Source: Flavobacteriales bacterium
GTDB taxonomy: Bacteria > Bacteroidota > Bacteroidia > Flavobacteriales_F > PHOS-HE28
DNA length: 64,000 nt
Assembly (NCBI GenBank): GCA_016704485.1
Contig: JADJAA010000002.1
Span: 62,001 to 126,000, forward strand
Direction: 5' to 3'
Shown here: in pieces, positions 54,484-62,359 of the stretch
How the letters are laid out: every line of letters begins with the position of its first letter
Numbering within the stretch: the first letter of the stretch is position 1
The notes under the pieces: generated by a model
Databases searched by the model: none
Seen by the model: the letters and a program-made list of their open reading frames with translations, nothing else
Told to the model about the DNA's origin: nothing
Program-made: the position numbers and the translations under genes

Positions 54484-55876
54484 TGTCCGGGGAAAGTTAA
54501 TCGATTGGCAAAAGAAAGGGGGCCGAAGCCCCCGATCATGTGTTAGGTTTCGGGTATCTGACATCCAAACCCCGTTCACATGGTCGAAAGTACTTTTTTT
54601 ACCGGACAGCCGGTCATGTCTCAGCTACTTTCTTTGATTCCAAAGAGTGTTGTGAAAGAATTGGCATTGGAGTATGGAGCAGATCGATACTGCAAGAACT
54701 TCTTCGCTTATGACCACCTTGTTACGCTTTTGTTCAACTCCTTTACCCAGTGCGATTCCTTGCGTGCATTGATAAGCGGCATACAGGTGAACCAGCACAG
54801 GTTGCTACACTGGGGTTTGTTGCACACGCCTACACGTCGGCCGTCTGAATTTTTCGAAGCGCTATTTCATCGACTGCATCGATTACATATGGGGGGTTTA
54901 CCGGACAGCCTACCGAAGAACAAACGGATGTTGGAACGGTTATTCATTATGGACTCAACCACTATAAGCTTGTTTACCGAGGCCATGCACGGTGCCGGGG
55001 GCTATGGTAAGAATGGTCGAAAAAAGGGCGGTGCCAAAGCCCATGTACTTATGCGTGCGCAAGAAGATGTACCCTGCTTCGTGCATATTACAGAGGCCAA
55101 GCGCAACAACAAAGTGATCTTCCCTTTGTTGAAACTACCTCCAGGCTCGATCATTGTACTGGACAAGGGATATAATAGCTATGCGCAATACCGCACATGG
55201 GGCCAAGATCAAGTCTCTTACATCACCCGGCTAAATGAGAACTCCATTATCCGAATAGAAGCTGATCGAGCGCTTTCCGACAATCAGAAAAAGCTAGGAG
55301 TGCTCGCCGACCAAATGGTTGAACTCTCGCGTTTGAGCAATCGTAAAACCATAAGACTCAAAGCGCGCGTTGTGCGATTCTACGATGCGGATAACAAACG
55401 CAAGTTCAATTTTTTGACCAACGACTTCGTTCATGCCCCGGCGACGATCGCCGCCTTATATAAGCGTCGTTGGCAGATCGAATTGCTCTTTAGACGGATC
55501 AAGCAGAGCAACCCTTTGAGGTACTTTCTTGGCGATACACCTAATGCGATCAAGATCCAGATCTGGTCCGCATTGATAGCGGACTTGTTGGTAAAAGTGA
55601 TCAAGGACCGTGTGGAACGAGGTTCAAAACGCCGTTGGGCCTTTAGTAATATCAGTGCGATTATCCGTCAACACTTAGGCACCTACGTACACCTGATCCA
55701 CTTTTTGCGCGAGCCTGATAAAGCCTTGCTCAAGTACAGGCCGCCGGATACTCCAAACAGACAATTACAACTTAACCTATGAATCAGGGGGCTTATCTTT
55801 TCACCCCGGATGATAGAACCACGTCAATCATAACATTCAACACAATAAAACACCGATCATTGGTTTTTACCGGACA
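54484..55876 (+). mobile_element. IS4-family insertion sequence, 1393 bp
   Basis: Bounded by TGTCCGG (54484-54490) and its complement CCGGACA (55870-55876). Beyond the first seven bases the ends are only loosely inverted. One transposase gene fills most of it. No convincing target duplication is seen; the flanks on both sides are TGATC-motif sequences, which look inverted and may obscure it. TTTACCGGACA, the right-end sequence, also occurs twice inside (54598-54608, 54897-54907). Confidence 0.75.
54580..55782 (+). CDS. IS4-family transposase
   Basis: A 400-aa DDE transposase, full length. The start MVESTFFTGQP at 54580 matches the family N-terminus. Catalytic residues: Asp in LFIMDSTTISLF, Asp in IIVLDKGYNSYAQYR and Glu in the YKRRWQIELLFRRIKQ block. 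No frameshift or stop, so the element may be active. Confidence 0.92.
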   Translation: MVESTFFTGQPVMSQLLSLIPKSVVKELALEYGADRYCKNFFAYDHLVTLLFNSFTQCDSLRALISGIQVNQHRLLHWGLLHTPTRRPSEFFEALFHRLHRLHMGGLPDSLPKNKRMLERLFIMDSTTISLFTEAMHGAGGYGKNGRKKGGAKAHVLMRAQEDVPCFVHITEAKRNNKVIFPLLKLPPGSIIVLDKGYNSYAQYRTWGQDQVSYITRLNENSIIRIEADRALSDNQKKLGVLADQMVELSRLSNRKTIRLKARVVRFYDADNKRKFNFLTNDFVHAPATIAALYKRRWQIELLFRRIKQSNPLRYFLGDTPNAIKIQIWSALIADLLVKVIKDRVERGSKRRWAFSNISAIIRQHLGTYVHLIHFLREPDKALLKYRPPDTPNRQLQLNL

Positions 55877-55879
55877 CCA

Positions 55880-55895
55880 GTGATCATCTGATCAC
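55880..55895. promoter_or_regulatory. TGATC-type motif, copy 2 (palindromic)
   Basis: GTGATCATCTGATCAC is an inverted repeat GTGATCA-TC-TGATCAC at the junction between the IS right end and the dinB stop codon. Confidence 0.4.
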
Positions 55896-57112
55896 GTCCT
55901 CCTATTCGCCAACAGCACCGGTGCTTGCCCATCGAACGGGTTGTCCATCCTTCCAATGCTCTTCGCATCCATCCCCGCCGCACGCATCACCACGCGATCA
56001 CCAAAACGCTTGCGCACCTTGTCCATCGCTTGGTACAGGTTCATGGCCTCTTGCGTATCGGTGAATGCATCCATCTGGTGGCCGCCACCCACCAAGTGAC
56101 TATAGCGCACACCGATCAAACGGATCCGCTGGCGACGGTCGTAGAGCGTGCGGAACAGCTCGTGGATCGAGGGTAGTATGATGTGGTCGCAGGCCGTGTA
56201 TCCGATGCGTAGCTGCTTGGTGTGCGTGTTCATATCGGCGTAGCGGATCTTCACGGCGATGCAACTGGTGAGCTTGCTGCCTTTGCGCAGTTGGAAGGTG
56301 AGGCTCTCGGCCATGGCGGTGAGCAGTCCCTTCAGTTTCACCACGTCGATCGTGTCGCGTGAAAAAGTACGTTCGGTGCTGATGCTCTTGCGCTCGTGCC
56401 AAGCGATCACCGGGCTATTGTCGATGCCATTCGCCTTGCGCCATAGCACCGGGCCGTGCTCGCCGAGTAAGCGATACATCAGGTCCATCTGTAGCTCTTG
56501 CAATGTGTGGATCTTGGCCACGCCCATGCTGCGCAACAGGTGCGCCGTCTTGCCGCCAACGCCGGGAATGCGCTCTATCGGCATGGGTGCGAGGAAGGGC
56601 TTTTCGGTACCGCCTGGCACCTGTAGTTGTCCATCGGGCCGGTGCTTCGCTTCGCCGGTGGCCACCTTGCTCACGGTCTTGTTGATGCTCATTCCGAAAC
56701 TGTTCGGCAGCCCGCTCTCTTTGATGATCCGTTGGCGCAGTTCGGTGGCCATCTTCCAACTGCCTTGGAAACGGTCGGTGCCGCTCAGGTCGGCGTAGAA
56801 CTCGTCCACGCTGCTCTTCTCGAACAGCGGTACATGCGCGCGGATGATCTCGGTGACCTCATCGCTCTTTCGCAGGTAGGCCCCGCTATCGCCACGCAGA
56901 ATGATCGCCTCCGGGCAGAGCTGTTTGGCCATCTTCATGGGCATGGCGCTGCGCACACCGAACGTGCGGGCCTCATAGCTGCAGCTCGCCACCACGCCGC
57001 GATCGCTATCGCTACCAATTAGCACAGGCCGGCCGATCAGCTTCGGCTCGCGCAGGCGTTCCACGCTAACGAAGAAGGTATTGAGGTCCAGATGGAGGAT
57101 CGTTCGTTCCAT
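55892..57112 (-). CDS. dinB: Y-family DNA polymerase (DinB/Pol IV-like)
   Basis: Error-prone translesion polymerase, 406 aa from the ATG at 57112. The open frame extends to 57130 but that part is encoded by a palindrome and is not used. Catalytic Asp9 is in ILHLDLNTFF; Asp103-Glu104 are in SSVDEFYADLSG. The palm/thumb helix-hairpin-helix (IERIPGVGGKTAHLLRSMGV) and the little-finger domain (SISTERTFSRDTIDVVKL) follow. Together with the LexA-like regulator at 58708 and the DnaE-like gene at 33900, it may form a dispersed damage-response mutagenesis set. Confidence 0.93.
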   Translation of the reverse strand: MERTILHLDLNTFFVSVERLREPKLIGRPVLIGSDSDRGVVASCSYEARTFGVRSAMPMKMAKQLCPEAIILRGDSGAYLRKSDEVTEIIRAHVPLFEKSSVDEFYADLSGTDRFQGSWKMATELRQRIIKESGLPNSFGMSINKTVSKVATGEAKHRPDGQLQVPGGTEKPFLAPMPIERIPGVGGKTAHLLRSMGVAKIHTLQELQMDLMYRLLGEHGPVLWRKANGIDNSPVIAWHERKSISTERTFSRDTIDVVKLKGLLTAMAESLTFQLRKGSKLTSCIAVKIRYADMNTHTKQLRIGYTACDHIILPSIHELFRTLYDRRQRIRLIGVRYSHLVGGGHQMDAFTDTQEAMNLYQAMDKVRKRFGDRVVMRAAGMDAKSIGRMDNPFDGQAPVLLANRRT

Positions 57113-57119
57113 AGCGTCG

Positions 57120-57139
57120 GGGCGCATCATGATGCGCCC
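57120..57139. repeat. 20-bp perfect palindrome upstream of dinB
   Basis: GGGCGCATCATGATGCGCCC spans 57120-57139, 7 bp upstream of the dinB ATG. It resembles the REP-like hairpin at 53534-53553. It could affect translation or termination of dinB. Confidence 0.7.
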
Positions 57140-57230
57140 TTACAGGTCAAGGGTGGTATTTCTCCCTCTCCATGGGCGCTGTTCGAGCGAAGCCGAGAAC
57201 GAGGGCTGGGGTGAGGGGCATTCCCATTTT

Positions 57231-57244
57231 CTGATCATCTGATC
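57231..57244. promoter_or_regulatory. TGATC-type motif, copy 3 (upstream of dinB)
   Basis: CTGATCATCTGATC in a TTTT context, about 120 bp upstream of the dinB ATG. Identical to copy 4 in front of the LexA-like regulator. Confidence 0.45.
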
Positions 57245-57341
57245 TTCTAATTGTTTGACCTGTTCATTGCCAATATATCCGTCATGTTGCGGTCAGTAAA
57301 TTAGTCACTACATTTGTCATGTCAAGTAATCAGTCAGTAGA

Positions 57342-57914
57342 ATGTTAGAAACTTTGTCAAGTAATAATGTGCTGTTGGAGCCTGCTACGGCATACTCCAT
57401 CACCCCGCCAGATGCGGCGATTGCGGCCAAAGTCCACGTCATTCGCGGGCAGAAGGTGATGTTGGATCGCGACTTGGCGGAATTGTATGGTGTAGAGACC
57501 AAGCAACTAAAACGACAAGTTCGCAGGAACATGGGACGTTTTCCCTTGGATTTCATGTTCGAGTTGACCAATGAAGAAGCTCAACGTTCAAGGAGCCAAT
57601 TTGGCACCTTGAAACAAGGAGAGAACATAAAGTATCTGCCCATGGCCTTTACAGAACAAGGTGTTGCCATGCTAAGCAGTGTTTTGGGTAGTGAGCAGGC
57701 CATCTTGGTCAACATCCACATTATTCGCATTTTCACCCGTATGCGGGAGGCGCTTCTTTCGAACAAGGATATCCTACAAAAGCTGGAAAGGCTGGAAGAA
57801 CAAGTAGTGGGTCACGATGGTGAGATCCAAGAGCTGTTCGATCACCTGACCGAGATGATCGCACCGCCAGAAGCACCGAGAAAGTCCATTGGTTTCAAAC
57901 CTTATGACGCATGA
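57342..57914 (+). CDS. ORF6N-domain protein 1
   Basis: A 190-aa protein with an N-terminal ORF6N (KilA-N-related) DNA-binding domain: KVHVIRGQKVMLDRDLAELY, GVETKQLKRQVRRNMGRFP and FTEQGVAMLSSVL. The C-terminus is a coiled coil (DILQKLERLEEQVVGHDGEI). Such proteins are usually phage antirepressor relatives and are common as accessory genes in Bacteroidota. It overlaps the next gene by 4 nt (ATGA). Confidence 0.9.
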   Translation: MLETLSSNNVLLEPATAYSITPPDAAIAAKVHVIRGQKVMLDRDLAELYGVETKQLKRQVRRNMGRFPLDFMFELTNEEAQRSRSQFGTLKQGENIKYLPMAFTEQGVAMLSSVLGSEQAILVNIHIIRIFTRMREALLSNKDILQKLERLEEQVVGHDGEIQELFDHLTEMIAPPEAPRKSIGFKPYDA

Positions 57915-58561
57915 ATGCGACCAACGAAATACACCTGAAAGAGCAGCCACCTGTGCACCGGCCAAAAGCATCGATGCTTGTGGTGGAAAAGCCGGAGCCG
58001 TACAAACGGATCATGGTGTCCGAACCCATTGCCACCTATGGTCTAAAGGCGCTGACCGATAACCTGATCACGGAGAAGGTCCGCTTTATTCGCGGTCAGA
58101 AGGTTATGCTGGACCGCGATCTGGCGGAGTTGTATGGTGTCGAGGTTAAGCGCCTCAAGGAGCAAGTGCGTCGGAACATGGATCGGTTCCCAGAAGCATT
58201 CATGTTCGAATTGACACTGGAAGAGGCAGAAAATTCAAGGTCGCATTTTGCGACCTTGAAACAGGGCGAGAACATCAAATACCTGCCTTTCGCCTTCACA
58301 GAGCACGGTATCCTAATGGCGGCCAACGTGCTCAAGAGCAAGCCAGCCATCTCTGTGAGCATACGCATCATTGACCTCTTCGTGCGCATGCGTGAAGTTT
58401 TAATGGCACACAAGGATATTCTACTTCGGTTGGAGCAATTGGAGAAAGGGGTAGGAGACAACAGGGCAGACATCCAAGCGATGTTTCACCACCTGAAGAA
58501 GCTCCTCACCGAACCCGCTGGACCGCGCACGCGGATCGGCTACAAAACCGATGAAGCATGA
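57911..58561 (+). CDS. ORF6N-domain protein 2
   Basis: A 216-aa paralogue of the preceding gene with about 70 extra N-terminal residues. The domain is KVRFIRGQKVMLDRDLAELY, GVEVKRLKEQVRRNMDRFPE, AFTEHGILMAANVLKSKPA, with a C-terminal coiled coil (ILLRLEQLEKGVGDNRADIQ). Tandem coupled copies suggest a heteromeric pair. Both end in a similar RxxIGxK segment. Confidence 0.9.
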   Translation: MNATNEIHLKEQPPVHRPKASMLVVEKPEPYKRIMVSEPIATYGLKALTDNLITEKVRFIRGQKVMLDRDLAELYGVEVKRLKEQVRRNMDRFPEAFMFELTLEEAENSRSHFATLKQGENIKYLPFAFTEHGILMAANVLKSKPAISVSIRIIDLFVRMREVLMAHKDILLRLEQLEKGVGDNRADIQAMFHHLKKLLTEPAGPRTRIGYKTDEA

Positions 58562-58638
58562 ATGCATTGACCCACGCTAACAGCTCTCTCATATACTCAA
58601 ATGGGAAAGTGTCCGCATTTCCATTTTCTAATTCGTTA

Positions 58639-58668
58639 CCCCGGAGAGCGCGAAGCGGTAATCCGGGG
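58639..58668. repeat. REP-like hairpin before the LexA-like gene
   Basis: CCCCGGA (58639-58645) pairs with TCCGGGG (58662-58668); the loop reads GAGCGCGAAGCGGTAA. Related to the CCCCGGC/GCCGGGG hairpin at 53571. Confidence 0.6.
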
Positions 58669-58676
58669 CTAATTTT

Positions 58677-58690
58677 CTGATCATCTGATC
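58677..58690 (+). promoter_or_regulatory. TGATC-type motif, copy 4 (operator candidate of the LexA-like gene)
   Basis: CTGATCATCTGATC, 17 bp before the ATG of the XRE/S24 regulator. The position fits an autoregulatory operator. Confidence 0.5.
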
Positions 58691-58707
58691 GATAATCCCA
58701 AAACACC

Positions 58708-59538
58708 ATGATAACCAACCCCGTCTTCGGAGCAAACATCAAGCTCCTCCGCTCACGCCGCGGTCGTTCCCAAGAAGAAACCGCCGTCGGCCTCGATGTT
58801 AAACGCAGTAGCTACAGCGGCTACGAAAATGGCACTGCAGAGCCGTCGTTCGATCTGCTTTTACGCTTGAGTGAATACTTCAAGATCAGCGTGGACAAGT
58901 TGCTCAAGGATGACCTCACGGCATTGAGCGAAAGCCAGCTCGGCATATTGGAGCGTGGCGGTGATCTCGACCTTAGTGGTAAGCGCCTGCGCGTATTGGC
59001 AACCACAGTGAATAGCGAAGATCGCGAGAATGTGGAACTGGTGCCGGAGAAAGCGAAGGCCGGTTATGCGTTGGGCTATGCCGATCCGGAATACATAAGC
59101 ATACTGCCCACTTTCCAGATGCCATTCTTGGCACGCGATCGCAAGTACCGCACCTTCCAGATCAGCGGCGATAGCATGCCACCCGTTGCTGATGGGTCCT
59201 GGGTTACCGGCGAGTACGTACAGAACTGGCAGACCATCCGCGATGGGCAACCATACATCGTTGTCACCAAGGATGATGGTATCGTTTTCAAGGTACTTTA
59301 CAACAAGCTGAAGGAGAATGGCAACCTTCTTCTGTGCAGCACCAACCCATTGTATGTACCCTATGAAGTGCCGATCAACAACGTATTGGAGATCTGGAAG
59401 TTCGTTCACTTCATCAGTGCGGAACTACCCGAGCCAAATCTTTCCCGTGACGAACTTACACGTAGCGTGCAGGATCTGCGCAAAGAGGTGAGCCAATTGC
59501 GTCTGGCCATGGAGCAGCAGGGTAGGTTGGCGTTGTAA
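58708..59538 (+). CDS. LexA-like XRE/S24 transcriptional regulator
   Basis: A 276-aa regulator with an N-terminal XRE helix-turn-helix (NIKLLRSRRGRSQEETAVGL, residues 10-29) and a C-terminal S24 peptidase domain. Ser156 (ISGDSMPPV) and Lys195 (VFKVLYNK) form the self-cleavage dyad, and Ala118-Gly119 in EKAKAGYALG is a LexA-type cleavage site. So it should inactivate itself upon RecA activation. A coiled-coil tail ends it. A TGATCA-type motif lies just upstream, and a second copy precedes dinB. Confidence 0.92.
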   Translation: MITNPVFGANIKLLRSRRGRSQEETAVGLDVKRSSYSGYENGTAEPSFDLLLRLSEYFKISVDKLLKDDLTALSESQLGILERGGDLDLSGKRLRVLATTVNSEDRENVELVPEKAKAGYALGYADPEYISILPTFQMPFLARDRKYRTFQISGDSMPPVADGSWVTGEYVQNWQTIRDGQPYIVVTKDDGIVFKVLYNKLKENGNLLLCSTNPLYVPYEVPINNVLEIWKFVHFISAELPEPNLSRDELTRSVQDLRKEVSQLRLAMEQQGRLAL

Positions 59539-59644
59539 TGACGTAATTCCGGGTTCAGTACAGGAACGATCGGCGTTCTACTTCAAGGTCATTGAATGCC
59601 GCAGCCGATCTGTTTCATGCACCAATGAATAACCCAGGTCGCTG

Positions 59645-60061
59645 TCACTCTTTCTTGAACAATTCTTCCGCATGCGTAAATGCTTTGAATTCAATCGCAT
59701 TGCCCTCTGGGTCTTCGATGAACATACTCATTTGTTCCCCCATTTTTCCTTTCATCACTATCCGTGGTTCCATGAAAAAGGTGATCCCCAGTTTGGTGAA
59801 TTTATCACGCAGTTTCTTCCAGTCCGCCATGCCTAGTACAATACCCCAGTGGTTGGCAGGCACGCTACTTTTTGGGTTGTAGATCCTAGCGATCTTGGTC
59901 AATTTAGGTACCTCCTGAACGGTCAATTGGTGTCCGAAGAAATCATAATCCACCCAAGTCTCTGCGCTACGCCCCTCAGTGCAGCCAAGGAATTTTCCGT
60001 AGAAGGCTCTTATGCGTTTCAGGTCAGTGGTAGCAAACGCAAGATGAAATTGGCTGTTCAT
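59645..60061 (-). CDS. VOC-family protein (glyoxalase-like)
   Basis: A 138-aa member of the vicinal oxygen chelate superfamily: FHLAFATTDLKRIRAFYGKF, then DFFGHQLTVQEV, the metal-site His in VPANHWGIVLG and Glu in PEGNAIEFKAF. Several members are dioxygenases, isomerases or fosfomycin-type resistance proteins; the exact substrate is unknown. Confidence 0.88.
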   Translation of the reverse strand: MNSQFHLAFATTDLKRIRAFYGKFLGCTEGRSAETWVDYDFFGHQLTVQEVPKLTKIARIYNPKSSVPANHWGIVLGMADWKKLRDKFTKLGITFFMEPRIVMKGKMGEQMSMFIEDPEGNAIEFKAFTHAEELFKKE

Positions 60062-60201
60062 GTTGAATGAGTATTGCGGTAACCAAAATTAAGCGGAATT
60101 AGGCCATGAGGATCGGATGGTCAAAAAGAGAAGGGGCTGTCTCGAAAGGGATGGCCCCTTCTTGTTTTGATGGGGATTGGATGTGGTGCTGATTCAGAGA
60201 C

Positions 60202-60807
60202 CTACCAGATCGGGATTATTTGCGGCCTTGCCCGTGTAAAGGACAGGACCGAACCCAAGGCACTTTTTAGACGTTCCTCAGCCCTTTTTTGAAGGATCCT
60301 GACCAACTTCTTCAGGTTGATCGCAGTTGCAAGTAGTCCGGTTTCCAAGGCGACTTTGTCGAGTCCCCTTAGCATGAACCGGGTGAAGCCTTTGTTCTGC
60401 TTGAGGTTACCGAAGGCCGATTCCACTTCCACCGGTCTAGCGCTTCGGTGCATTAGACCTTCTTCGCTGGTGAGCTTTTCTCGGGCTTGGGCTTTAAGTT
60501 CGTTAAGCCGATGGTTCACTTCGATGATCCGGTTACCCTTGGCCTTGTGGCAAACACCATTCATGGGGCATGTGGCGCAGTTGCTTGCTTGGTAGCGCGA
60601 TACGGTTTGCACATACCCGGCCTTTGTTGTTGAGCGCTGGTCACCGATATGCCGCATGGGCTGGCCTATGGGGCAGGTATACTCGTTCCTTGCAGCGTTG
60701 TAGTGGAGTCTGTTTTGTACAAAGGGGTGTTTTTCCCAGTAGCTCTTTTGTTGTTCACGGTGGAAGTAGTTGTACTTCACAAAAGCCTCCACGCCCTCGC
60801 CTTCCAA
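60202..60807 (-). pseudogene. IS1182 transposase, C-terminal part (frameshifted)
   Basis: 201 aa in the shifted frame. It holds the cysteine cluster SNCATCPMNGVCHKA and the final catalytic Glu block VEVESAFGNLKQNKGFTRFM. In the same frame upstream of 60807 the reading SYGSEQNYEYLEGEGVEAF links it to the N-terminal part. It has no plausible independent start, so it is a remnant. Confidence 0.88.
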
Positions 60808-61858
60808 GTATTCGTAATTCTGCTCCGAGCCATAGCTCCGCCATGCGGCGGACCACAGCCGCTTGGGGCAGTTTGCCCAACTGGGCTTGTAGTTCCTTGT
60901 AGTGGGGGATCAGTGTCTTGGTGTCGGTGGTGTCCTGATGTAGGCTGTAGTGTATGATGAACTGGTTCTGGGTGCTCCATTGCACGTTGTAGCCGGCCTT
61001 GAGTTGTCCGTTGCCCATGTGGTCGTCCTTCATGCGCATGAAGGTGGCTCCGCGATCGGTCTTCGAGTAGCTACCGCGCTCGCCCAAGATGGACTCTTGC
61101 ATCTTGTACTTGCGCACGTTGTCCGGCCAGTTCCTCTTGGCGTAAGAGAGCTTTTGCTTGGTCTTCGGATCGATCTTCTTGTCCTTGAGCGCGGCGTTGA
61201 TCGCATCAATGGTCTGGGCCACTTTCTTCGGGTCGAGTTCTTCCATCTCACCGGGGTCATCGCCCTGTAGTTCTTCAGCGGCTACTCCTTGGGTGTAGTT
61301 CCAGAGCTCCTCCAACTGGGCTTTCATTTTCTTCTTGTTGGTGGCAATGCTCTTGGCCCAAACGAAGGTGTACTTATTGGCATTGGCCTCGATCTTGGTG
61401 CCATCGGTGTACACTGCTTTGAGATTCACATGACCCGCTTCCATCAACAACAGAACCACTTGGCTGAACACTTCTTTGATGTGGTTCTTGAGCCGCTGGG
61501 CACGGAACCGATTGACCGTGTGGTGATCCGGACGCTTCATCCCGGCAAGCCACATGAAATGGATGTTCTCCTGGATCGCTGCCTCGATCTTACGCGAGGA
61601 GTAGATGTTGTTCAGGTAAGCATAGACCAATACCTTGAGCAACATACGCGGGTGGTAACTAGAGGTGCCGCCACCCTTGTACGTGTCGGCCAGCGAACCG
61701 ATGTCGATCTGGTCGATAACCGAACCAACTACACGTACGGCATGTGTCTTTGAGATGAGTTCTTCCAACGATGGTGGCAAGAGCATCGCTTGACTCGGGT
61801 CGTAGTCCTTGAACACGACTTTTCTTTGTGAAGCCATGCCCGAAGGTCGATCACCCAA
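60755..61858 (-). pseudogene. IS1182 transposase, N-terminal part (frameshifted)
   Basis: 367 aa. DUF772-type start (QAMLLPPSLEELISKTHAVR), SSYHPRMLLKVLVYAYL, then TVNRFRAQRL and AVYTDGTKIEANANKYTFVW carrying the first catalytic Asp. It ends in VVRRMAELWLGAELRIL, where functional relatives have VVADAGYGSE. The break is at 60837-60852, where 16 nt (CGCCGCATGGCGGAGC) stand in for the expected 12. Confidence 0.9.
60837..60852. repeat. Mini-palindrome TCCGCC-ATGC-GGCGGA in the transposase
   Basis: Same palindrome type as at 50916, inserted or converted into the transposase catalytic motif, causing a +1 frame change (4 nt extra). Confidence 0.7.
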
Positions 61859-62000
61859 AACGAGTTGTCAAGATCAACTTCCAACGGCTTTTCAATAAAA
61901 TGAAAAGGGCTGCCTCTTTTGAGACAGCCCCATCAAATTCATTGGGGTCCTACAGTAATACTTCCCCGAACAAAAACACTACCAAAAGTAGCTTATCTGG

Positions 62001-62348
62001 TCAATCCTCGTCGTCGTCATCGTCATCCTCGTCCGGTGCGTCGTTGTCATTATTGTCATCGTCGTCGTCGTTCTCCAGATCATCGGTAACATCATCTCCA
62101 ATATCATCGTCCGGCACATCACCATCTTCATTGTCCAGGTACTCGTCGATCTCCGCACGGCTTTCGGGGTTGATCTTGATCAAGTACATGGCATCGGCAG
62201 TGTGCAGTTCGATCACGCGCAGCATTTCTCCCTTGGCAGTGGGAACTGTCTTGATGTGCGAACTGTCGATCCCGTCCGGGAACTGGACCTGAAGTTTTTC
62301 CTTGAGTTCATCGGTCAAGGTGGCGAAGGAGCGTATGAGTCGTTGCAT
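62001..62348 (-). CDS. Small protein with an aspartate-rich tail
   Basis: A 115-aa protein. The first 70 residues are an ordered domain (MQRLIRSFATLTDELKEKLQ, VQFPDGIDSSHIKTVPT, VIELHTADAMYLIKINPESR) of a type conserved in Bacteroidota. Residues 75-115 are nearly all Asp, Glu and Asn, encoded by GAC/GAT-type triplet repeats (the plus strand reads TCGTCGTCGTCATCG). Function unknown; the acidic tail might bind metal or basic partners. Upstream of it lies the deoxyhypusine-synthase-like gene, 11 nt away, so they share an operon. Confidence 0.8.
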   Translation of the reverse strand: MQRLIRSFATLTDELKEKLQVQFPDGIDSSHIKTVPTAKGEMLRVIELHTADAMYLIKINPESRAEIDEYLDNEDGDVPDDDIGDDVTDDLENDDDDDNNDNDAPDEDDDDDDED

Positions 62349-62359
62349 GGTGCGGGGGG

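Larger units (their letters stand above)
60133..61931 (-). mobile_element. IS1182-family insertion sequence, inactivated
   Basis: Inverted ends: GGGGCTGTCTCGAAAGGG (60133-60150) and the complement of GGGGCTGTCTCAAAAGAGG (61913-61931). The 1799-bp length is normal. The transposase is split into two frames, at a mini-palindrome that replaces the ADAG motif; see the gene entries and finding. Confidence 0.85.

Noticed and set aside
54454..55895. Target-site duplication of the IS4-type element
   Set aside because: The flanks resemble each other only because both carry TGATC-type motifs, in inverted sense; no direct repeat of fitting length was found.
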